Source: G963717155 sp963717155 (GTDB lineage: Bacteria > Actinomycetota > Thermoleophilia > Gaiellales > JALYLC01). From it: a stretch of 64,000 nt of DNA. The position numbers and the translations under genes are program-made. Shown piece by piece: positions 17,987-27,869 of the stretch (the first letter of the stretch is position 1; the number at the start of each line of letters is the position of its first letter). The notes below the pieces were generated by a model, which was not told where the DNA came from, did no database searches, and worked only from the letters and a program-made list of their open reading frames with translations. Location: positions 4,216,001 through 4,280,000 of the forward strand of contig OY970326.1 in the NCBI GenBank assembly GCA_963717155.1, written 5' to 3'.

Positions 17987-20900
17987 GCCGTCCAGCCGTC
18001 GTGGGCGAGCACCTCGATCGGCCACGTGCCGTTTCGTGTCGCCGTGAACGACAGGTGCTCGGGCGACCCGGTACCGATCGTCGATGTCACCATCCGCTGG
18101 GTACCGATCTTCATGACGTTCGCAGTTCCGGGCAGCCACGCGATCGCGTCGACGGTCCCGGTGCCGTACGGAGCTCGGCTGAGGCTCGATCGTGACGGTC
18201 ACGCGGTTTCCCTTGTGGGCGCGCAGGTTGTAGATGTCGATCGGGGTCGTCGCCGCGCTGCACGGTCGCCTCGATGGTGCCCTCGAAGCCGCGGATCGGC
18301 GTCGCCTCGTACGGCTTGTCGTTCGGCTCGCCCGCCGAGTCCGGGCGGCGGAGGGCTTGCCGATCTGCGCCAGCGCGGCGTCGATGTCGAGCAGCCCGAA
18401 CCCTGTCAGGGGGTCGTGGCCCGTCCGCGTGGCGGGGCTCGCGTTCAGCGGCGTGAGATCGTGTGCCGTGCTCTCGAGGATCTCCATGACCTGGTCGTTC
18501 GTCATGGTGGGGTGCGCGGCGAACAGCAGGGCCGCCGCGGCGCTGACATGCGGCGCCGCGAAGGACGTGCCCTCGACCGTTCCGTCGGCCGTGACCACCT
18601 CGCCCTGCGGCGCGTCCTGCGACAGTCCGCTGACGGCGGTATCGCGTGGCACGGTGGTCAGGATCTCCAGGCCGGGCGCAGCGAGGTCGTTGTAGATCGC
18701 GTCACGGTTCGAGAACCGCGGCGTGCGCAGGTCCGGGCCGACCGCCGAGACGCCGAGCACGTGGGGCAGTGCCGCCGGGTAGCTCGCGTAGGGGTACGGG
18801 CGACTGCTGTCGGAGTTGCCGGTGGCGGCGACGATGACGGCGCCCTTCCCGTACGCGTAGTCGATCGCGTCCTGCTCCGCCCGCGAGTACTCGTCGGCGT
18901 TCGTGCCGGGCGCGCGGCTGGCCGCCGAGCGAGAGGTTGATCACCCGCGCGCCGGCGTCGACGGCCTGCTGGATGCCGCGGGCCTCCTGCCTCGGATCGA
19001 TCGTGCCGTCGCTGCCGACGACCCGCACGTCGAGGATGCGCACCGACTGGTCGAGGCCGGCGATCCCGATGCCGTTGTCTGCGCGCGCGGCGATGATGCC
19101 CGCGACCGCGGTTCCGTGTACGAGCGACGGCGTGCCGTGCGTCACGTCGATTATTGCGGCGCGACGACGGACGTGCCGTCCGGACGGACGAGGTCCGGGC
19201 TCCGGGGATCGATCCCGCCGTCGACCACCGCGACGGTCACGGGATCGCCCGGGAACTCCGGGATCTGGGGCCAGAAGTCGAACGCGCGCACCTGCTTCGT
19301 GTTCCACTGCGACGGCGTCGCGGGGTCCGTCGGGACCCACGCGAGCGTGCGCCGCGGCGCCGGACCGAGTCGCCGGGTCTTCGAGGCGGACGGTCGGTAG
19401 ATCGAGTCACCGGCGAAGCGAACGCGGTACGTGCCGTTTCGAAGGTTCCGCCGCGAGAGGGCGAAGCGGCCCTTCGCGTCCGTCGTCGCGCGGGCGATCC
19501 ACGTCCAGCCGTCGCTTCCCGCGCGCTGGAGCACGACCGTGCGCTTCGCGAGCCGCGGGTACAGCTGCCCACGGAACCCGCGCGCCACGTGCCGGAGGAT
19601 CGAGACCCGGAAGCGACCGAGACGCGAACGGCGGGCGTTGCCGTCAGGCCCTGGGAGAGCCGGTAGAGCGACGTCTCGCCGAGCGTGCGCGTGAAGCGGA
19701 CGCTGCCGTCGGCACCCGGCGTCACCGTCGCGAGCGTGCGCCAGGCGGCACCCGCCGCGCCCTGCAGCACGACCGACGCCGGGCGGGGCAGTTCCGCGGA
19801 GGATGACCCGCTGACCGCTCAGTCGCGGTCGCGCGAGCGTCAGCGCGACGTTCCCGCCCGGGGCGGTCGTGTAGCGGCGGCTCCCGTCGTGAACCACGTC
19901 GAGCGAAGGCCGAGCGCGGTGCGCGCCGTGCCGGCCGGGACGCTCCTCGGGCCGGCGCTGCCGTCGATCACCAGCGAGCGGACGCGCCCCGAGGGGTAGG
20001 CGTCGACCGAGAGGGCCGAGATGATGCCCGCCGTAGCCGAGCGCGTGGCGCGATGCCCGCGCCGGTCAGCGTGAGCGTCCAGTCGTGGTACGGGGACGCG
20101 GCGTCGTAGGGGTCGTCGACCGCGACGAGGTACGGCGTCGGCTGGGCGTTCGGGAACACCTCCTGCACGTTCGCCGTCCGTCCGCCGCTCGATGACGAGA
20201 AGTACGTCGTCGCGACCTTTCCCCCGTACGTGAGGATCTGTCCCGCGGTCGCGGCGATCGCCGCGTCCGTCTCGGCGCGCTCGGCGAGGATGCCGCCGTA
20301 CGCCTGCGAGCGCGTGTCGGCGAACTCGTCGAAGAGCCCGCCCGCCGGAGCGGCCGTCGCCAGTGCGTAGCTGCGCGCTGCGACTGCCTGCGCCTCGAGG
20401 GCGGCCGGCTTCCAGCTCGAGGGCATCTCGCTGGGCACGACGCCACGGAGGTAGTCCTCGAGCGACAGGACGTTGATCGCGGCGAGCCCGCCCGTCTCCG
20501 AGGCGACCCGGATCGCTCCGCGGTACGTGCGGTTGGCGCCTCCGAACAGCGCCGTTCCGACGAGCTCGACGGGGCTCGCTCCCGCGGGCGACAGCAGCAC
20601 GGGGCCTGCCCAGCCCGCGGCGAGCGGGACACCATCCGGCGAGGCCACGGTGTAGGTGCCGTTCGCCCGCGTGACGACGGCAGCGGAGGGGACCGCGACG
20701 GTCGCGCCGCTGGCCTCGTCGTGGGCCGAGAGCCCCGTGCCGCTCGAGGCCTGGACGCTCGCCTGCGCGCGCTGGACGAGGACGCGGATCTGGGCGTTCG
20801 GAGTCGTCGAGCCGATCTGGGTGCCCGTGTAGTAGAGCGCGAGGATCTGCTGGTACGTGCCACCGGCCAGGGCGTAGCCCTGCGCGCCGTACTGCGGCAT

Positions 20901-21038
20901 GCCGACACCGTGACCGTAGCCATGCCCGACGAACGTGAACGTCTGATCGGCGCGGGCGGGTCCTGCGAACACCGCGAGCGCGGCGGCGAGCAGGATGGCA
21001 ACGGCGAAGCGCGGCGGTGCGTGACCGGACCCCTGCAT
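17926..21038 (-). CDS. Secreted SpoIID-(beta domains)-subtilisin-PPC fusion protein (many frameshifts)
   Basis: About 1,035 residues once roughly ten indels (18180-20060) are bridged. Order: signal peptide (FAVAILLAAALAVFAG); a SpoIID/LytB domain (GHGYGHGVGMPQYGAQG, VLSLEDYLRGVVPSEMPSSW, ALEAQAVAARSYALA, TTYFSSSSGG), the fold of peptidoglycan lytic and amidase-enhancer proteins; two beta-sandwich-like segments (about 19.2-19.85 kb); a subtilisin domain with triad Asp in VAVVDGGIDPRSPDL, His in HGTAVAGIIAAR and Ser in GTSFAAPHVSAAA; and a PPC-like C-terminal domain (EPNDKPYEATPIRG, IDIYNLRAHKGNRVT). No stop plus new start is visible between the SpoIID and protease parts, so a single gene is most likely. 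It follows the rhamnose genes and a cupin on the same strand. Confidence 0.65.
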
Positions 21039-21073
21039 CGCCCCAGCAGGGTACCGGAGCCCTCTCGCCCAGC

Positions 21074-21439
21074 TCAGTCGGCGTCCCGGCGCGCGAGGTC
21101 GAGCGCGAAGGCCGGCAGGCAGATCGCCACGTACTCGGCCCCACCCGCCTCGGGCGACGAGTACCGCGCCCACTCCCCGGCACGCACGAGCACTGCCTGA
21201 TCGGCTCGCACGTCGAGCGTTCCACCCTCGTGCTCGACGCGCAGACAGCCCGAGATGACCAGGGTGTACTCGTCGAACGCCGGACGCTGCCCGGGCTCGA
21301 TCCAGCCCATCGGCGAGCGCATTCGCGCGATGCTGAGGCGCTCCTCGCCGGTGTTGACGCGTCCGACGAACTCGTCGATCAGCTTCGGAGGCGTTCCGGC
21401 GGCCTCGACGCGGCTCGCGTGGTCGATCAGCTCGGGCAT
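21074..21439 (-). CDS. Cupin-domain protein, 121 aa
   Basis: Single small beta-barrel. The recognisable strands are FDEYTLVISGCLRVEHEGGT and VRADQAVLVRAGEWARYSSP, matching the two cupin motifs. The usual His ligands are partly replaced, so metal binding is uncertain. ATG 21439 has GGAGG at good spacing and lies 11 bases beyond the rmlB stop, so it belongs to the same transcript as the rhamnose genes. The function is unknown. Similar stand-alone cupins accompany sugar or ethanolamine catabolic genes. Confidence 0.7.
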   Translation of the reverse strand: MPELIDHASRVEAAGTPPKLIDEFVGRVNTGEERLSIARMRSPMGWIEPGQRPAFDEYTLVISGCLRVEHEGGTLDVRADQAVLVRAGEWARYSSPEAGGAEYVAICLPAFALDLARRDAD

Positions 21440-21449
21440 CGGGCCTCCA

Positions 21450-22460
21450 TCATGTCCGCGCGCCGTACTGGCGCGCGCTGTAGGCCTCGAAGACGTCGCC
21501 GCGCTTGATCGGCTCCCACCAGTCGCGCCGCTCGCGGTACCACGCGACCGTTCGCTCCAGCCCCTCGGCGAACGACGTCTCCGGGGCCCAGCCGAGCCCG
21601 CGCAGCTTGCTGCAGTCGAGCGCGTAGCGGCGGTCGTGACCCGGGCGATCGGCGACGTGCTGGATCAGCGACGCGTCGCGTCCGGTCAGCTCGAGCAGGC
21701 GTCGCGTCGTCTCGACGTTCTCGATCTCGTGGCCGCCGCCGACGTTGTAGACCTCGCCCGCCGCGCCCTGATGCAGCGACGAGCTCGATCCCGGCGCAGT
21801 GATCCTCGACCCAGATGAAGTCGCGTGCCTGGCGCCCGTCTCCGTACACCGGCACCGCTTGGCCGTCGAGCAGGTTCGTGGCGAAGAGCGGGATCATCTT
21901 CTCGGGGTACTGGTAGGGCCCATACGTGTTCGAGCCGCGCGTGATCATCGCGTCGACGCCGTAGGTGCGCACCGAGGCGAGCACCTGCAGGTCGCCGCCG
22001 GCCTTGGCCGCCGAGTACGGCGACGACGGACGCAGTGCGTCGCCCTCCTTCGAGGCCTCGCCCGGCTCGATGTCGCCGTATACCTCGTCGGTCGAGACGT
22101 GCACGAGCCGTCCGCCGTGCTCGCGCATCCAGTCGAGCAGGGCCATCGGCCCGAGCACGTTGGTGGTCACGAACTCGGTCGCCGGCGTGGATCGAGCGGT
22201 CGACGTGTGTCTCGGCCGCGAAGTTGACGATCGCATCGCACCCCGTCGGCTGCGTCCACGATCGCCTCTCGATCCGCGATGGAGCCGTGCACGAAGCGGT
22301 AGCGCGGATCGTCGGCGACGTCCTCGAGGTTGCGGGGGTTCCCGGCGTAGGTGAGCGCGTCGAGGTTCACGACCTCGAGGCTGGGGTGGCGCGTGAGCAT
22401 GCGGCGCACGAAGTGGGAGCCGATGAATCCACAACCGCCGGTGACGAGAATGCGTTTCAG
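21450..22460 (-). CDS. rmlB: dTDP-glucose 4,6-dehydratase RmlB (three frameshifts, apparent CTG start)
   Basis: Second enzyme of dTDP-L-rhamnose synthesis, an extended SDR. The NAD motif is ILVTGGCGFIGSHFVR. The active-site features are VNFAAETHVDRSIHAG, HVSTDEVYGDI and the YxxxK in PYSAAKAG. Specificity features are TRGSNTYGPYQYPEK and DGRQARDFIWVEDHC. Extra bases near 22240, 22190 and 21775 break the frame, and the corrected length is about 335 residues. By homology the first codon is CTG at 22460 (LKRILVTGG), with AGGAGG 7 bases upstream inside the end of rmlD. No ATG, GTG or TTG sits at that point. Confidence 0.88.
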
Positions 22461-23304
22461 TGTGGAACCTCCTGCTGCGAGAGCGCGTGCAGGCAGGCCT
22501 CGAGACCTTCCTGCCACGATGGCAGCTTCGGGGTGCAGGCGTGCTCGGAGCGAAGGATCGAGCACGCGGGTCGTGCCGCCGGACGGGCCAGCTCGTCGCT
22601 CCCGATCGGAACGACGCGGGCGGGCAGGCGGGCGGTGGTCATGATCGCCGAGGCGAGCTCGAACCAGGTGCACGAGCCGCCGCCGGCCAGGTGGTAGGTC
22701 CCGGGCGGGCACGCGCCGGTGAGCGCGAGCGTCGCCGCGGCGAGGTGCCGTGTGTAGGTCGGGTTGCCGCGTTGATCGTCGACGACGCGCAGCTCGTCGA
22801 GCTCGGCCGCCCAGGCGCAGCATCGTCCGGACGAAGTTCTTGCCGCGCGATCCGAAGACCCAGGCGGTGCGGACGATGTAGGCGTCGGGGTGCTCCTCGC
22901 GCACGGCGACCTCGCCGGCGAGCTTCGATGCGCCGTACACGGAGCGCGGCGCCGGCGCGTCGGACTCGACGTATCCGTCGCGCGCGTCGCCGTCGAACAC
23001 GTAGTCCGTCGAGTACGCCACGAGATCGGCCCCGACGGCCCGCGCGGCGCGCGCCACGTTGCGGCTGCCCGTCTCGTTCGCCGCGAAGGCTCCGGCGGGG
23101 TCCGACTCGGCACCGTCGACGTCGGTCCAGGCTGCCGCGTGCACGACGAGCGTCGGTCCGAACTCGTCGACCACACGCGAGACGGCAGCGGCGTCGCGCA
23201 CGTCGAGCTCGTCACGGCTCGGGGCCAGGCACTCCGCTCGGAGCGACGAGCGCCGGGAACTCGGCGGCGAGCTGGCCGCGGCCTCCCGTGACCAGCACGC
23301 GCAC
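22457..23304 (-). CDS. rmlD: dTDP-4-dehydrorhamnose reductase RmlD (two frameshifts)
   Basis: Final, NADPH-dependent enzyme of dTDP-L-rhamnose synthesis. Motifs are VRVLVTGGRGQLA at the N-terminus, DVRDAAAVSRVVDEFGPTLV, VVHAAAWTDVDGAESD, AYSTDYVFDGDARDGYVESD and the YxxxK in SVYGASKLAGE. One inserted base near 23230 and one near 22812 shift the frame. Removing both gives exactly 281 residues. GTG 23304 starts two bases after the stop of the epimerase domain. The C-terminal stop overlaps the rmlB start codon. Confidence 0.88.
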
Positions 23305-23306
23305 GA

Positions 23307-24881
23307 TCAGGCGTCCCGCGCCGAGACGCGCGGCGTCGTGGTCGACCAGAGGTGCACGACGCGCGGATCGTCCCAGCGCACGTTCTGCTCGTCCGGGTCG
23401 GACGGGTCGTACTCCTCGGTGACGTGGTAGCAGAACACGAGGTCGGTCAGCGCCTCGAAGCCGTGCGCGACCTGGCCCGGAACGTACACCGCGCGGCAGT
23501 TGTCCTCGTCGATGTCGATCGACCATGCGACGTCGGCGGTCGGTGAGTCCTCACGGCGGTCGAGCAGCACCACCCGCGCGCTGCCCACCGGGCAGAAGAA
23601 GAGGTCGTCCTGCCCGCGGCGGTGCCAGTGCAGGCCACGGATCACGCCTGCGCGTGAGAACGAGATATTGGTCTGCAGCGACGGCCGACCACCGGACAGC
23701 TCGGTGTACCAGCTCTCGCGCCGCAGCTCGCAGAACCAGCCGCGCTCGTCCGTGAACTTCCGCAGCTCCACGACCTGGACGCCCGCGATCGGCGCGTGTT
23801 CGACCGGGACGCTCATCAGGACCCAGATCTGCGAGCTGTCGCCGACCATGAAGCGATGCGCACGCGGCTTCTGGTCGCTGCGGGTGATCAGCGCATCGCG
23901 ACCGACGAGCGAGCTCTCCATGCGCGCCCCGAGGTTCACGACGCGGGCCCGTTCGAGGATGATCGAGTACTCGATCTCGGCGTGCTCGATCACGGCGTCG
24001 TCCGAGATCGAGGTGTACGGCCCGATGAACGCGTCCGCGATGCGGGCGCGCTTGCCGATGATGACGGGTCCGCGGACGAGACAGCGCGCGAGGACCGCTC
24101 CCTCCTCGACGATCACGCGACCTTCCAGCACGACGTCCTCCTGCAGCGTGCCGTCGCAGCGCGACTCGATGGTGTCGAGCACGAGGCGGTTCGCGTCGAG
24201 CATGTCCTCGCGGCGGCCGGTGTCCTTCCACCACCCGGTCACGACGTGCGGGCGCACCGTCAGTCCGCGGTCGACCAGGTGCTGGATCGCGTCGGTGATC
24301 TCGAGCTCTCCGCGCGCGGAGGGCGAGATCGCCTTGACCGACTCCCAGATCGAGTCCGTGAACATGTAGACGCCGACGAGTGCGAGGTCGGAGCGCGGCT
24401 CGCTCGGCTTCTCGACGAGCCGTGTGACACGGCCGTCCGCGTCGAGCTCGGCGATGCCGAACTGGCGCGGGTCGTCGACGTGCTGCAGCAGGATCAGCGC
24501 GTCGGGCGCCTCGCGGCGGAACTCGTCCACGAGTCCCGTGATGCCATCGGCGAGCAGGTTGTCGCCGAGGTACATGACGAAGGGCTCGCCGGCGAGGAAG
24601 TCCTCGGCGATCAGGACGGCGTGCGCGAGGCCGCGCGGCGCGTCCTGTGGCACGTACGTCACCTCGATGCCGAACGCGGAGCCGTCGCCGACGGCCGCGC
24701 GGATCTCGTCCTGCGTGTCGCCGACGATGATCCCCACCTCGCGGATGCCCGCATCGCGCATCGCTTCGAGCGCGAAGAACAGGACCGGCTTGTTGCCGAC
24801 GGGGACGAGCTGCTTCGCCGAGGTGTGCGTGATCGGGGCGAGCCGGGTGCCGGCCCCACCAGCCAGAATCAACCCGCGCAG
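23307..24881 (-). CDS. RmlA-RmlC: glucose-1-phosphate thymidylyltransferase joined to dTDP-4-dehydrorhamnose 3,5-epimerase
   Basis: One open frame of 524 residues. Residues 1-356 form a long-type RmlA/StrD nucleotidyltransferase: LILAGGAGTRLAPITHTSAK, EKPSEPRSDLALVGVYMF, then a left-handed helix tail ending HRFMVGDSSQIWVL. Residues about 357-524 form RmlC: LRRESWYTELSGG, GVIRGLHWHRRGQDDLFF, VPGQVAHGFEALTD. There is no linker. The junction reads GTCCTGATGAGC, so one inserted C could have removed a TGA that overlaps the RmlC ATG (TGATG). The start is CTG 24881 (LRGLILAGG) with GGGAGG 4 bases upstream. TTG 24872 is the alternative. Confidence 0.85.
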   Translation of the reverse strand: MRGLILAGGAGTRLAPITHTSAKQLVPVGNKPVLFFALEAMRDAGIREVGIIVGDTQDEIRAAVGDGSAFGIEVTYVPQDAPRGLAHAVLIAEDFLAGEPFVMYLGDNLLADGITGLVDEFRREAPDALILLQHVDDPRQFGIAELDADGRVTRLVEKPSEPRSDLALVGVYMFTDSIWESVKAISPSARGELEITDAIQHLVDRGLTVRPHVVTGWWKDTGRREDMLDANRLVLDTIESRCDGTLQEDVVLEGRVIVEEGAVLARCLVRGPVIIGKRARIADAFIGPYTSISDDAVIEHAEIEYSIILERARVVNLGARMESSLVGRDALITRSDQKPRAHRFMVGDSSQIWVLMSVPVEHAPIAGVQVVELRKFTDERGWFCELRRESWYTELSGGRPSLQTNISFSRAGVIRGLHWHRRGQDDLFFCPVGSARVVLLDRREDSPTADVAWSIDIDEDNCRAVYVPGQVAHGFEALTDLVFCYHVTEEYDPSDPDEQNVRWDDPRVVHLWSTTTPRVSARDA

Positions 24882-24912
24882 GGCGCCTCCCTCAACATGT
24901 CGGCGAGCATAC

Positions 24913-27625
24913 TCAGCCGGCTGCGAGCCGTGTGTCGGCCTCGTCCACGGTGTCGTCCGGGGTCGTCACATCGCCCGTCGTGGCAGCCTCGGCGTCGCGG
25001 CGCTTGCGCCGTCGCCGGCGTCGGCGCTTCGAGCGCGATGGGGGCGCGTCGCCCGGCTGCGTGAGCGGCGTGGCCTCGGCTGCGGGCTCGGCGGCGGCGA
25101 CCTCGACGTCCTCGACGACCGGGGCGACCTCGGGCGCCGCCGCGTCGGGCGCGGCCTTCACGGCGACGACGGCCGGCGTGCCGGCCGCCCGCGGCTTGAC
25201 GCGCCGCCGGCGGGTCTTCGGTCGAGCGCGCTCCGTCTGGGCCGGGATGTTCGACGCGAGCGCGAGCGCCAGAGACTCCGGATCCTCGCCGAGCGCGACG
25301 CGCGCGTTGTCGATCAACCGGCCCGCGGTGCTGTCATGCACGACCGCGACTGCGAGCATCGCCGCGCCGTGGGGCAGATCGGCCTGCTTCGCGGACATCA
25401 CGAGGAGCTTGGCCTTGACGTGATGATCCTCCCCGCGCGCGCTCGCCATGGCGCGCAGCAGGTCGCGTGCCTGCGTCGAGGCGGCGGTCGCGACCCGGAA
25501 CTGCACCTCGCGCGACGCCTTCGCGAGACGCCACGTCCAGGCGACGCGCTGCGACAGCGAGCCGGCGAAGCCTCCCTCGCCGAGTGCGAGCAGCAGCACC
25601 CGCGCGCCCTGTGCGCGGTCGGCGGCCCAGGTCGGCGCCGCCTCGATCAGGCGGACGACGCGCTCGACCGTGTTGCTGTCGGGGTGCCGCGAGGCGAGAT
25701 CGCCGAGCGCCGCGAGGCGCAGGGCGCGGTGCTTGCACTCGGCGGCGCAGGTCGCGAAGAAGGCGATGCGCGTCTCCTCCGAGACCTTCGCGAGCGTCGC
25801 GGTGAGGCGCGTCAGATCGGCCGGTGCGACGCGGCGCGCGGCGGTCTCGGCCCACAGCTCCTGCTCGTCGGGAGGCAGCATGTCGGCCGCGACGGACTTC
25901 CAGTCGGCGACGATCGCCGCGCGCCGACGCGCCGGATCGTCGGCGACCGGCACGAACCAGTCGACCTCGCGCACCACCGGGCGGGCCGGTTCTGCGCCAG
26001 CGCTGCCGGCGTCGGGGAGGGCGCGGAGTGACCAGCGCGCCGGGGCGGTAGACGTCGGCGTCGAGCAGGCTGTGCAGCGTCACCGTGCGGTCGGAGTGGG
26101 GTGCGGCCGGGTCGGCGAAGTCGACGACGACGCCTGCCTCCTTGCGCCGGTGCAGCCGCATGACGCGGCCGACGCGCTGCTGGTAGACGCGGCGGCTCGC
26201 GGTCGGCGCGAGGTGCATGCAGATCGTCGCGCGCGGAGCGTTCCAGCCCTCGGCCAGCAGCTGCGCGTTGACGAGCACGTTGGTCTCTCCGCGCTCGTAG
26301 GCCGCGAGCGTCTCTGCGAGCACGCGCGGGGGTGTTCTGCCGGAGACCGCCTTGGCCTTGACCCCGGCGGCCCGCAGCGCCTGCGCCACGTTCTCGGCAT
26401 GGTCGACGCCGGCCGCGTAGATGATGCCCGCGCGGTCGCCGAAGCGATCGGCGTAGTAGCCGGCGGCGGCCATGTTCAGCGCCTCGTGGTCGAGCGCCGC
26501 TGCCAGCAGGCCCTGGTCGAAGTCGCCGCCGACCACGGGGACGTTGCGCAGCGATGCGCCGGGGCGGACCCGCAGGCAGCGGAGCGGCGCGACGACGCCG
26601 CGCCGCACGGCATCGGCGAGCGGGAAGTCGGCGATCTCGGCGGGGAAGACATCGCTGACGTGCTTCTGCAGCAGCTGGTCCGTCGCGGTCATGCCGATGT
26701 ACGTCGGCTTCGAGAAGCGGCGGATGCTCGCGCTGGTTCGCTCGCCGAGCGCCGTGTGGGCCTCGTCGCAGAGCACGACGGCGTAGGCGTCCGGGTCGAG
26801 GTCCTGGTGGTGCTTGATGAACCACGCGTACGTCTCGACCGTGACGGGCGGCGGCTCGGGGATGCGCCGGCCGCGGTCGATCGCGGCCCACAGGCGCGGG
26901 CCGTATCCCTGCTCGCGCAGGTCGCGCTGGAACTGGTCGACGAGCAGCCGGCGATGCGTCAGGATCAGCACGCCGGCCGTGCGGCAGGCATCGACGAAGC
27001 CCGGCGGCGGCTACGGTCTTGCCCGATGCCGTCGGATGCTTGAAGCGGTAGCGCCGGCGCGCGCCGGGATCGGGCGCCGCCACCTCGGCGGGCTCCGCAG
27101 CGTCGCTCGGCGAGATCGTCGGGATCGGCTGTTTCATCCGGGTCGGTGACGGACTCGGCGTCCTCGTCGCTCGTCCTCTGCCTCGTCCTCGATCTCATCG
27201 GCGTCGACATCGACGTCGTCGGCGTCCGCCTCGTCGTCGGACTCGTCGTCCTGGTCGTCCTCCTCGCCGCGCTCGAAGTCGCCGATCAGGGCGGCGAGCA
27301 TGCCCGCGAGGGCGTCGACCTGGTGGGCTCGCAGCGTGAGCCCGGATGCGAGCGCCGGGGTCGGCTCCGAGAGGATGCGCTCCAGCCCGAGCATGAGCGC
27401 GAAGCGCCTGCGGAAGTCGGGGCTCGGGCGATCGAGGCCGCTGTCGATCTCGCGCAGGGCAGCGTCCAGCGCGCCTCGCCGCGCCGTTCCGGGCGCGAGC
27501 GCGCGTTCGGGGTCCTCGCCGGCGTGCAGCAGCGACTCACCGCACCACGCGGCGACCACAGCGGCAGCAGACTCGAGGTTGTCGTGTGCGGGTTCCGTCT
27601 CTGCCGGAACCGAGGCATCGCGCAC
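24913..27625 (-). CDS. Large SF2 DEAD/DEAH-box helicase with acidic insert and basic tail (frameshifts)
   Basis: Probable ATP-dependent nucleic-acid helicase of about 900 residues. An N-terminal helical domain (LGLERILSEPTPALASGLTL) is followed by a long Asp/Glu tract, then motif I (KHPTASGKTVAAAG), Ia (VLILTHRRLLVDQF), II (VVLCDEAHTALGE), III (YIGMTATDQLL), IV-V (LVNAQLLAEGWNAP) and VI (YQQRVGRVMRLHRR). A C-terminal helical repeat region of about 220 residues and a tail with SKRRRRRRRKRR follow. Breaks lie near 27170, 27115, 27005 and 25992. It belongs with Rad25/UvrB-like restriction-helicase-type SF2 proteins, but no exact family is clear. It is divergent from the ABC exporter. Confidence 0.75.
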
Positions 27626-27869
27626 GGGGCGGGCGCTCCTTGCTAGCGATCCGCGCTCAGTGTGAGCAGTGGCACGGCGTCCCTTCCCTCTCCAAGGCGC
27701 GCCGCGCGAGCACGGTGGGTCCGACCTTCGCCGGCCCCCGTTAGTCGGAATGTAGCAGGTACCAGTCCCGGAGATGTGAAGAGATGGGTCATTCCGGCAG
27801 GTTCATTTGGTGATCTCGCGAGGTCGCCACTACCCTCGTAGCTCACGAGCGATGCGAGGTAGCGACCCA
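27626..27869. promoter_or_regulatory. Divergent intergenic region with promoters for the helicase and ABC exporter
   Basis: These 244 bases separate two divergent starts. They are visibly less GC-rich in the half near the exporter (for example around 27750-27800), as expected of promoters. I could not assign convincing -35/-10 pairs or a palindrome. GAGGT about ten bases before ATG 27870 is the ribosome-binding site of the ATPase gene. Confidence 0.4.

Noticed and set aside
24913..27625. Helicase as part of a defence or restriction system
   Set aside because: Neighbours are sugar biosynthesis and an ABC exporter. No nuclease, methylase or other defence gene is adjacent.
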